Shown here piece by piece: positions 11,495-19,997 of a DNA stretch of 64,000 bases. Positions within the stretch are counted from its first letter, which is position 1, and every line of letters begins with the position of its first letter. Origin of the DNA: Stentor coeruleus (lineage: Eukaryota > Ciliophora > Heterotrichea > Heterotrichida > Stentoridae); assembly GCA_001970955.1 (NCBI GenBank), contig MPUH01000079.1, positions 1 through 64,000 on the forward strand. The letters run 5' to 3'. The notes under the pieces were generated by a model. That model was not told the origin of the DNA. It worked only from the letters and a program-made list of their open reading frames with translations, and ran no database searches. The position numbers and the translations under genes are program-made.

Positions 11495-12265
11495 TTAATC
11501 CTCATCTTCCTCTAAGTACAAGTCATTATTATCAATCTTTACCTTCTTTTTTGGACTATCTGGATGAAGTTTTCTAGCCTTAATAACAAAATCAGGGTGT
11601 ACAAAAGGTCTAATAAAACTTGCTTCTTTAGGACAAACAACAAAGTAAAAAACCCCATTTCTAAAGTGCGACGTGACTTCTTTAATAATAATTTTCTTAA
11701 AAATCACTATAGATTTTCCTTCAGCTTCAAGAGTTCCTCGCATGATTTTGTCTCCAGAAGTATTAATAGAAAGGAGTTTTGGAGGATTATCAGTAGTAAA
11801 TAGCATGATTTTAAATGTCAAGCTTTCATTTAGTTTAACTTTAATCCCGTTTGAATCTATTATATTGAGTATGATTGAAAATGTTCTTTCTTTGTAAGCT
11901 GGATTAGGCATTTGACTTGCTAATTGCAAAAAAAGGGTGTGATTACACAAATTTCCACATAAGAATTTCATCATTCCACCTGGGGTTGTAGCTTCTGGCA
12001 ATTGGATTGTTGGGCTTTCTGGTATGCTTTGATTACGTTGAACGAACTCAAGAATTTTTGTAAGCCCATCATGAATCTGATTGCCTATATTATTCATTAT
12101 TTCAGATTGCTGTAGCAACAGTCTATATATTGCTTCCATCATATTTTGATCATTTGGTATTGAGGATGGTATAGTCATTGATTTGATGACTTCAGAACTT
12201 GAACTGATTAGCCAGCAATTGCATGACCCATCAGTGACTTGACAATGCATGTTGAAAATACACAT
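11495..12265 (-). CDS. Conserved-looking protein of unknown family, basic tail
   Basis: A 256-residue protein that I do not recognise. Residues 1-95 are polar, with a helical stretch at about 38-75. Residues about 105-230 look like a beta-rich domain, with alternating hydrophobic strands and a distinctive patch reading VTSHFRNGVFYFVVCP followed by IRPFVHPDFVIKARK. The C-terminus is basic (SPKKKVK, resembling a nuclear localisation signal) then acidic (YLEEDED). The arrangement of the last strands faintly recalls plant CBP60-type or other transcription-factor beta domains, but that is not supported beyond resemblance. The true start could be the second or third Met. Start used: ATG 12263-12265; stop TAA. 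Confidence 0.7.
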   Translation of the reverse strand: MCIFNMHCQVTDGSCNCWLISSSSEVIKSMTIPSSIPNDQNMMEAIYRLLLQQSEIMNNIGNQIHDGLTKILEFVQRNQSIPESPTIQLPEATTPGGMMKFLCGNLCNHTLFLQLASQMPNPAYKERTFSIILNIIDSNGIKVKLNESLTFKIMLFTTDNPPKLLSINTSGDKIMRGTLEAEGKSIVIFKKIIIKEVTSHFRNGVFYFVVCPKEASFIRPFVHPDFVIKARKLHPDSPKKKVKIDNNDLYLEEDED

Positions 12266-14247
12266 TTATTAATTGGTTTAGAAAGATTGCATTATATAAT
12301 ATTGGAATACTTTTAAGCTGCTTTGTTAAGATTTCATTTGGGAAATCTGAGGATTGTTGAGGCAGTTTTATTGAATGAGATTTTTGAAAGATTGTTAAAT
12401 GGCAAAAATTTTTTTTTACTAGCATGAAGTTTTTGTTTTTTTTGGTATTTGTTAAGGGTTTATGAGTGATATAAATTATTGAAAGGCTGGAAAATACAGT
12501 AAATGAAGCAAATTCAGATAAAAAAGATTTAGTAATAGACTCAGATAGCACTCTTCTTGTTCCAAGAAAACAATGGGGAAACCTTTCATTATGAGATGCA
12601 TTCTCCTCATATCATGTTAAGTATATAATATAATTTTGAAGGTGCTAATCGTTAAAAGTATTTTTTTTTATAAGCATATAAATAACATATGCCAAACCTA
12701 AATTTATAACTATGCTCTCAAAAGTAAATAAAAATTACTGAATAAATCAAACCTTAGATTTATTGCAGTAGAAGGTGATAAAAATTCTCACACAAGTTGT
12801 AATAATTGTCATCCATTTAGTTTAAATATATTCAACTTTTAGTGCTAAATTTTAAGATCTTCATTTTCCTAAGATTGCATCAAGAAAATTTTGCCACAAA
12901 TTGTTTTTATTAGATTTTCTCCAGGTATGTTTAATCAAATGAGCAACTTTGAAATTTCTATTTCTAGGCTTGATAAGATTTTTTAGTCCATTCCATCACC
13001 CTTCAATCAAATTTATGTTTGCTTCGGTTTTAGGATTTTTCCAATTTAATGAATGATTTGCTGCTATATTGTGTGGAGGGTGAACAAAGCTACTTTAACC
13101 ATTATTAGTATTAGTTAGGAATTATCACTTTAATCATTATATGAACGAAATTATGTAGATTAAGCTAACTATAAGCCTCCATAAATCTGTTATAATTACC
13201 GAGCCAGGAATAATGATGATCAATGTTATGGCTGAGTTAAACCCTACTTTATTTAACCAGAGATAACCAAAAAGCGGAATTTCACTGCATAATAATTTTT
13301 ACTACAAAAAATGCATTACCTCTATTTGATATTGATCTCTGACAATTAAACTCAGGCAAGCTAACTTTAATTTAGATTTTCTTAAATTCATTCTTCTTTT
13401 ACATTTAGAGCAGGGATATGCAATCTGAAATACCCCAATTCTATTAAATAGTCAATAAATTTTGATAATCAAAGATAATTGAGCTGATTTAATAAAGTGA
13501 TGGAGTAAAAAATTAAGTTATGTTCAAAGCTTAATCTTTTAAAATTGCAATTAAAAATGGTTTTTAAAGACACGATATGATCTGTATTAATCCCTACAGA
13601 GCTTATTTTAATATATCATCTTATACTGCAATAAATCTCAAACCTTATAATAATGTTTTATCAAAAATCTGTTTAGTATGTTAAAAACACAACATATTAA
13701 ACAAATATAGTTTTTCAATAAGTAATATTAAAGTAGTCACAATAGCATAGCTAGTGAATTAATATTTAAAAGTATCAATAACTTTCTATGTTATAAATAT
13801 CTAAAAGAAATATCTCATCAAAAAATAGGCCTTAAACACTTGAAATTTTACTCATACAAAACAATTTTTATACTAAGTCTATTTACTAAAATAAAATATT
13901 CTCTATATTTTTAAAAAATTCTTATCATTTAGCCAAGATATATTTAAAATCATAGCAAAATTCTCATAAAATCTTTAAAGAAGCATAGCATTTAACCTTT
14001 TTAACTATGCCAAATTTTATCTTATTATTCAGCATCCCACAATAATAAGCTAACTCAATCTTGAAAATCATCATAGCACAATAAATGCTTATTTCGTTTC
14101 TTAAAATCTGACAGAATTTTAGATAATTGCATATCTGATAAAAAAAATCAGAAATGCATTATATCGCATAAAAACTCTTTTTCATCATATATTCTAGTTA
14201 AGCTAGAAATTACACAATAAAAAAAATGTATTTTTAATGGTTTATAA
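12266..14247. other. Spacer containing a transposase relic
   Basis: G/T-rich at left, C/A-rich near the NDK gene. The middle (12860-13440) holds the Merlin-type transposase relic listed separately. The last 800 bp before the NDK start is plain AT-rich DNA with no ORF. Confidence 0.5.
12860..13440 (-). mobile_element. Decayed Merlin/IS1595-type DNA transposon (transposase relic)
   Basis: Read on the minus strand, disconnected frames give three blocks in the order expected for a Merlin (IS1595-like) DDE transposase. First is a Cys pair PCSKCKRR (about 13400-13425), resembling the N-terminal zinc ribbon. Next is PGSVIITDLWR (about 13190-13220), matching the segment around the second catalytic Asp. 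Last is NHSLNWKNPKTEANINLIEG then WNGLK (about 12965-13065), the family's NHS.nFvdP.TGaHTN.IE..W..lK motif with the third acidic residue. Many stops and at least two frameshifts separate the blocks, so this is a dead copy. Terminal inverted repeats and a target duplication were not found by eye. Confidence 0.6.
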
Positions 14248-14771
14248 ATGGACGTAAGAAGACAAAGAACTTTCATAATGGTCAAGCCTGATGGTGTTCA
14301 AAGAAGACTTGTTGGTGAAGTGATTAAAAGATTCGAAGATAAAGGATTCAAACTAGTCGCACTTAACAAATCCATTAATTATCATATAATTTTATCAAAA
14401 ATCATATAAAATGGATATAATCAGTTAAACAGCTTCATGCTTCAGAACGTCTTCTTAGAAATCATTACGCCGAGCATGACGGAAAGCCTTTCTTCCCTAA
14501 ACTTCTAGCTTATATTGGTTCAGGACCTGTTGTCGCTATGGTCTGGGAAGGAGCTAATGTTGTTGATATTTCACGCAAACTTGTTGGGGCAACAAGACCT
14601 TCTGAAAGCGCCCCAGGGACTATTCGTGGAGATTTTGCAATTGAGGTAGGTAGAAATGTTATCCATGGTAGTGACAGTGTAGACTCTGCTCAAAGGGAAA
14701 TTGGATTTTGGTTTACACCAGAAGAGATTGTTGAATGGAATGACCATAGCAATGTATGGATTTACGAATAA
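14248..14771 (+). CDS. NDK: Nucleoside diphosphate kinase, interrupted by a 62-bp insertion
   Basis: Transfers the gamma-phosphate from ATP to other NDPs through a phosphohistidine. Coding is 14248-14363 plus 14426-14771, giving 153 residues, the usual family length of about 152. The N-terminus has the MVKPDGVQR motif and the C-terminal part has PGTIRGDF, the active-site signature NVIHGSDS and the terminal W-I-Y-E. The two parts do not join through a GT-AG intron: reading through gives an early stop. Removing the 62 bp between two TTAA copies restores [13 protein letters not shown], which aligns residue for residue with human VGLKFMQASEDLL. Stop TAA. Whether the insertion is absent from the expressed copy cannot be told from this sequence. 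Confidence 0.9.
14364..14425. mobile_element. 62-bp TTAA/TA-bounded IES-like insertion in the NDK gene
   Basis: The segment is almost pure A+T and lies between direct TTAA copies at 14363-14366 and 14425-14428. Its ends are inverted (TTAAC...GTTAA), with a second inverted pair inside (ATCCATT near the left, AATGGAT near the right). It has no GT start or AG end compatible with the protein, and it shifts the frame (62 is not a multiple of 3). Its length fits the short internal eliminated sequences of ciliates, and TTAA with a TTAAC end fits piggyBac-type transposition. It could instead be a very small MITE or an unusual intron. Confidence 0.75.
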
Positions 14772-16251
14772 TTAATTAAGCTTAAGGTAGATAACAGAGG
14801 AGCATTATTAGAGTGTTTTTGTGGGAAAGATTAGAAGGAGATTTCAAAGCTGAGTTTTAGGATGGGATTTTTGGTCGGGAATAGGATTTTGTATTATTGG
14901 ATAGGATTTTTGGATGAAGTGCATTTTAGGTTGAGGTAATTTATGGCTAACTTTGAAGTTGTTATGTGATATAGATAAATACTATTTTATACATCCAATA
15001 TTATCAAAGTCTAATATTTGTCTTATTTTTGTAAATCTTATTATAAAGATCTTATGCCTAAGCTTAATAGTTTTTCATCATAATGTTGCATATTTATTAT
15101 TAAATACTACAATATGAAAATTATAACAACTATAAATCTCCACCTCATTAGCACTATGCATAAATACTCCAAAATAAATACTAAATATTAACACTCTAGC
15201 ATCAAATCTAATTAATAAACATAACTCAACTCCTAATATCCTAACATCATATATTATTAGCATTAATCCCAACTAGAAAATATTCGATTCATTTATAGAG
15301 AAACTTAACACGATAATTTCTAAAGAATTTTTAGTCTATCTATTTTCTAAATTCATCCCAAATATTTTTTCGCTATCTTCCAACCAAAAATTTTCCTATT
15401 TCATTATCTCTCATAATTTCCTTTCCCAAAAATAATAATTACGCCAAAGCTCTTAATCTTTATTCTCTTCTAAGTTTGAAGCAATGGCATGTCCTACTTA
15501 CACCTGCAACTATAACTCCCCAACAAAAAGTATATGTGCCAAGTATGCATCATGTATACCAAGTTTTGAATGATATTTCTCAGCTAATTAATCATAAATT
15601 ATAATTAACCTTAAACAAATTCCGATTTCTAGCGATTATTTTAGCATAACACCAATTGTATTTCTAATATTATAGCAAAACACTTAGGACTGCAAATCGG
15701 CTAAACTGTTTGAATGTATTTCAATGTGAAATTGACTTTATTTCTAATCATCTTGTTTTTGGATATTACAACTACTTCAATATTCACAACGCGATTATAA
15801 TTATCACTATTATAATTATAATTAACCTTAAACAAATTCCGATTTCTAGCGATTATTTTAGCATAACACCAATTGTATTTCTAATATTATAGCAAAACAC
15901 TTAGGACTGCAAATTGGCTGAACTGCTTGAATACATTTCAATGTGAAATTGACTTTATTTCTAATCATCTTGTTTTTAGATATTACAACTACTTCAATAT
16001 TCACAACGCGATTATAATTATCACTATTATTTTTAGGTTTTTATGCTCAAGACCCTCAATATATTAACAGTGTTGTTTTTGATGAAAATATTTGTGTTAA
16101 TTATTATAACATGAATTTTAAAAGGAAGATTCATAAACATATGAAAAGATATACACAAATCATACCAGCTCTATACAATAAAAACTCCTTTTTATATTCT
16201 ACTCAAATCTAAATCATCCATCTCAATAAATTCTTATCTACTAATTCTTAA
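14772..16251. other. Spacer with duplicated block and open fragments
   Basis: Holds the 217-bp tandem duplication listed separately. Two short open stretches flank it: 15484-15573 (29 codons, five Cys, ends in TGA) and about 16035-16212 (58 codons, no start, ends in TAA). They may be pieces of one broken gene. The rest is AT-rich without features. Confidence 0.4.
15601..16029. repeat. 217-bp tandem duplication, two copies
   Basis: Copy 1 spans 15601-15817 and copy 2 spans 15818 to about 16029. They are nearly identical; five or more scattered transitions cluster around 15690-15715 and the equivalent 15907-15935. The unit contains a 30-codon open stretch (ending FNIHN) followed by a run of ATT/ATA codons. 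No function is recognised. Confidence 0.85.
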
Positions 16252-17394
16252 CTAATACTTGGGCATTCTCAAAAAGACAAAAGGGAAGTAATCCTCTCCA
16301 TCTTCACTCTCTTCTTTAGAGCAAAACATATTCGGTCTTTCCCCAGGCATCAAAAACTTGTTAACAAGTCCATTCAAAATACGTTTCTGCTGTCCATCCT
16401 TCGGGGTAACAATAATACTAAAATACTGAGGAGGTAACGAATACCTAAGTATCGATTCAATATATATCCTAATCGCTTTCAAATGGGTTAAGGCAATAAA
16501 CAATTCACTAAAAACACTCTTGCACAACTCAATCAACACCTTCTGTTTATTACTAAAACTCACTTTTTGCTTATCATTCATCTTTTTTTCCTCCATATTT
16601 TTCTCTGGATTAAACTCAAACTCCCTCACAACCCATCGATTTTTCTTAGCATTGACAAGAAATTCACTTTCTCCTATCTTCAATATCACAACACGCCATA
16701 GAGTATTCCCATCTTTTTCTTCAATATTAAACTGTTTAGTACTCTGTGGGACAACCCTTTGGCTTAATTGTTCATATGTTGCAAGCCATTGTTCTACTTC
16801 TTTCTTAGGGACAACAACTAGTAAAGTTTTTAAGTATTCTGTATTGAAAAAATCTTCAGCATTACAAATACTAGGAACAAGGATGTCATTTAAGTCTCTA
16901 TTTAAAAGTCCTCCAGATTCCCTTTTTGTTATTTGTGAGACAGAATTTCTCATTTCAATGAATTCAGTGCTTTCTTTTTTGATGTCTTCATCTAGTTTTT
17001 TTAACCTTTCGTCGATCATTGTGGAGATTTCTGATAGAGATTTGGAAGGTGGGTATTTGGATATGTCCCAGTGGAAGTCAGAGAGATAGGTGGATGGAGC
17101 TAAGTCCTGGCTATTCCCACGGTTGGAAATACTGATTGTCAGCTTGGGGTTTGGTTCAAGATCAGTGTATTGTCTCTCGATTTTCCGAATTGTAGCTTCT
17201 AGTTGATGGTCTAGTTTAGATAAATCATCAGCTAGAGCTACTAAAGAATCTAATGAGCCTGATTTGAACTGTTGGTCAATGTTAAAAGTGCTCGTTGTGC
17301 AGAGGCTATTAGTGAGGACTTCGTTTCTCAGTGAATCCCATAACTGAGCACGTTCTGAGCTTTTGCACCGAAATGATATAAGCCAGTGTTCCAT
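16252..17394 (-). CDS. ATP6V1C: V-type H+-ATPase subunit C
   Basis: Peripheral-stalk subunit that clamps the V1 head to the V0 membrane ring and controls V1-V0 assembly. The 380-residue protein has the family length. Diagnostic blocks in order are: the N-terminal WLISFRCK, the FHWDISKYPPSKSL segment, the VVVPKKEVEQWLATYEQL linker helix, TLWRVVILK, NRWVVREFEFNP, and the signature LTHLKAIRIYIESILRYSLP followed by the YFPFVFLRMPKY C-terminus. The family reads HLKALRvFVESVLRYGLP and ends YPYVyfk. Start ATG 17392-17394, stop TAG. No intron. The next gene on the left lies 1.5 kb away. Confidence 0.95.
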   Translation of the reverse strand: MEHWLISFRCKSSERAQLWDSLRNEVLTNSLCTTSTFNIDQQFKSGSLDSLVALADDLSKLDHQLEATIRKIERQYTDLEPNPKLTISISNRGNSQDLAPSTYLSDFHWDISKYPPSKSLSEISTMIDERLKKLDEDIKKESTEFIEMRNSVSQITKRESGGLLNRDLNDILVPSICNAEDFFNTEYLKTLLVVVPKKEVEQWLATYEQLSQRVVPQSTKQFNIEEKDGNTLWRVVILKIGESEFLVNAKKNRWVVREFEFNPEKNMEEKKMNDKQKVSFSNKQKVLIELCKSVFSELFIALTHLKAIRIYIESILRYSLPPQYFSIIVTPKDGQQKRILNGLVNKFLMPGERPNMFCSKEESEDGEDYFPFVFLRMPKY

Positions 17395-18578
17395 TTTATA
17401 TGATAATGCGTGTTGAGATGTTTTAGGAAATTTTACTATGACAATAAAGTGAGAGTTATTAGAAAATGATTGGAATTTTTTTTAATTTTAGGGCTGTAAT
17501 TTGTTATATTTAAGGTATTGGATTAAAATATATTAAATAACCAATTTAGAGGAAGGATGCTTTGTCAGGTCTAGGTAATAGCACTTTGCAGCATGCTTAT
17601 TAATGAAATTAGATTATTGGATGTAGATTTTGGCATTTTTAAGATTTAGATTTCAGAACTTTTGCAAGAAGACTTTGTAGAATTGATGTAAGATTTTGGG
17701 TAGATTTTAGGTTTTAGTGATATTTGATGTTAAGGGTTTAAGTTGATGATATTTTTGTTGGATTTTAGCTATGAGTAAGTGTTACATTAATGGTTTTAGA
17801 TATAAGTTAAATTCATGTCTTGAATATAGTTAAGTTTTTATGTAATATATTTTATATAATACTATGGATATGAATCTTGATTGCTCAAGGTATTAATTTT
17901 TGGGTGCATATTTATATACTAGAGTTTATATGTAATTTTTACCAATCGGTTTATGTATAAGATTTTCTATATAGATGTCTAGTTATAATTTATATTCACA
18001 CTTAATATCACTAAAAATCATATATTATCAATAGCCTAATTAAATTCATGAATATTAAAGACTAATCCTAAAAAACGTAAAAATCCTGTTCAATATATTT
18101 TCAAAACTAAACTAATAAAGTAACTATAAATAATCCTAAACTTACTACAAATTATTATTTAAAGCAAAAACTTAATTCATTTGATTTTAAATAATTCACT
18201 AAAATCTAATGCTTAAATTCATCACATATATAATATATAATATATTATAGTATTAACTAGGAATCATTGCTTGATATTATCAAGACCTTATTAATTTACT
18301 TCTTTTATAATATATTTTCGTAATGAAGTTTTTTATTTAACTATCGATAATATTTATTATAAAAATACATCTATATAGCATTTATTATGATTTACTACAT
18401 TCCACAAAAAAAATGTTTGAAAATTCATGATATTCAAATTATTATAAATCATGGTTTAAAAGATTCTTAAATATTGCAAAATTTCTCGTTCTAAACATCA
18501 AATCTTTTACAGAACTTAATGATAGTAAAGTCATATTTTCGATAAAGTATGTTTCAATTGAATATTAATATAATATTA
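17395..18578. other. AT-rich spacer between divergent genes
   Basis: G/T-rich to about 17950, then C/A-rich. No gene, RNA or repeat recognised. Likely contains both promoters. Confidence 0.5.
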
Positions 18579-19481
18579 ATGGGCAATGTCTTGTCTCCAA
18601 AAAACGATGACATAATAGCATCTCTTGCACTTCTCCGAGCGTATGTTCAGAATAAAATGGCTATAAAGTATCAAATTAATACACTGACTATCAGGCAAAA
18701 TTACTATAAATCAAACTTAGATATTCGATTGCAAACTGATTGTTCTAAACTAGTAAGAATAAGCGAAAAAAAACTCCAAACTTATTTTGACTCAAAAAAA
18801 CTCTTTGTAAAATCGTTTAAAGGAAGACTCCCTTGCCCTCCAGCTATATTCAATGAAATAGTTTCTAAGCAAGAGCTATTTAACACATATGATATAGAAA
18901 ATGTCTATGATCTTATAGGCTTAGAAATTGATAAGCTTCTAACCCAAAGAAACAGATTAGAACAGGCTAAATCTCGTTTGATTGACTGTTTAAATACATT
19001 CAAGTCTTATCAAATTGTAATAGATCATTTATCAATAAGAGCCACAAACCTTACTCAACTCAAAATCGAAATTCTAGACTTAAAACACTATATAAGCTTT
19101 TGCAGGACCAATAATGACCTCATGCATACAAGGAAAAGACAGTTTAATAGGTCAAAAAGCTTAAGAAGATATACTGGTAATAATAATTGTAAAGTTATTT
19201 TCCCTAGCATTTTACTTTTGAAAAACAAACTTTGCATGAAAACTGAAGCTCAGCACAAAATATCAAAATCTAAAAGTGCAATTATTAAAAAATATAGTAA
19301 AGTTAAGAAAAATCTAAGAGAAGTTTATGATAGGCTGCACAAAAAAGTAATTTTGACAACTACTGAACGTATGGAAAAAGAGTCTCTTCAAGAGATGATT
19401 GAAAAAATCAAGGATTTGAAGGAAATAGTAAAACAATGGAAACAAGACAAAGTATTTGCGCTAGAAAAATCTCATATTTAA
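18579..19481 (+). CDS. Coiled-coil protein with N-myristoylation-type start
   Basis: An upstream in-frame ATG lies at 18549, but starting at the second Met (18579) gives MGNVLSPK, which fits the N-myristoylation consensus (Gly2, Ser6). The AT-rich upstream codons look like leader. The 300-residue protein is helical and rich in Lys, Ile and Leu; strong heptad-like stretches are at about 120-180 and 230-295. There is no known domain. Membrane anchoring through the acylated N-terminus is inference. The gene converges on the next minus-strand gene with only 36 bp between stops, so the two 3' ends probably overlap as transcripts. Stop TAA. Confidence 0.75.
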   Translation: MGNVLSPKNDDIIASLALLRAYVQNKMAIKYQINTLTIRQNYYKSNLDIRLQTDCSKLVRISEKKLQTYFDSKKLFVKSFKGRLPCPPAIFNEIVSKQELFNTYDIENVYDLIGLEIDKLLTQRNRLEQAKSRLIDCLNTFKSYQIVIDHLSIRATNLTQLKIEILDLKHYISFCRTNNDLMHTRKRQFNRSKSLRRYTGNNNCKVIFPSILLLKNKLCMKTEAQHKISKSKSAIIKKYSKVKKNLREVYDRLHKKVILTTTERMEKESLQEMIEKIKDLKEIVKQWKQDKVFALEKSHI

Positions 19482-19517
19482 AATTTTATTTTAATCATTA
19501 TATCCCATAATAACTTT

Positions 19518-19943
19518 TCAATATCTTTCTCTGCTATTACATCTAAGAACTTTGTTGTATAATGATTTGTAATGCTCAACTTCTTCAGTTAAAGCATTGA
19601 TTTGGGTTTTATAAAATTCCTGCATCCTTTCATATTGTCTTAGCAAGTCTTCATATCTAAAATCCCTAATTTCTCCTGGAGTTTCTCTACCTATCCTATT
19701 TCTATTTTCTTGTATAACTTTAGTATTCTTAGTGTTTTCAGGGGTAGAATATATCGACTGATAAGACATATCATTAATGCTTGGGCCTTTGACAGGGGTC
19801 ACATCACGTGATCGGGGGTTAATATTACTATAAGAAGTGTTCACCCCTAGTATATCTCTAGTCAACTTAATATCTTCTCTCTTAAAAGCACTTGAAAACA
19901 TACTTTTCATAGGACTTTTCCCTGACGTATAGCTAGTGTTCAT
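19518..19943 (-). CDS. Small coiled-coil protein, unknown
   Basis: A 141-residue protein I do not recognise. The N-terminal 90 residues are Ser/Thr/Asn/Pro-rich with short basic TP and SP sites (DVTPVKG, STPENT, ETPGE), which could be proline-directed phosphosites. The C-terminal 45 residues form a clear coiled coil (YEDLLRQYERMQEFYKTQIN...). It lies 54 bp downstream of the start-distal end of the 1488-residue coiled-coil gene on the same strand, suggesting a related cytoskeletal role by context only. It is the one gene here whose ORF ends in TGA; nine codons further on comes an in-frame TAA, so the C-terminus is ambiguous if TGA is read through. Confidence 0.7.
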   Translation of the reverse strand: MNTSYTSGKSPMKSMFSSAFKREDIKLTRDILGVNTSYSNINPRSRDVTPVKGPSINDMSYQSIYSTPENTKNTKVIQENRNRIGRETPGEIRDFRYEDLLRQYERMQEFYKTQINALTEEVEHYKSLYNKVLRCNSRERY

Positions 19944-19997
19944 TTAAATTTATTATTTCGTTAGCATTTTTTATATGAATTAATAACTATACCTTTT

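Noticed and set aside
14248-14771. NDK as a gene with an ordinary intron or as a frameshifted pseudogene
   Set aside because: No GT-AG pair fits, and a single clean deletion restores the full protein with exact family length, which a decayed gene would not show.
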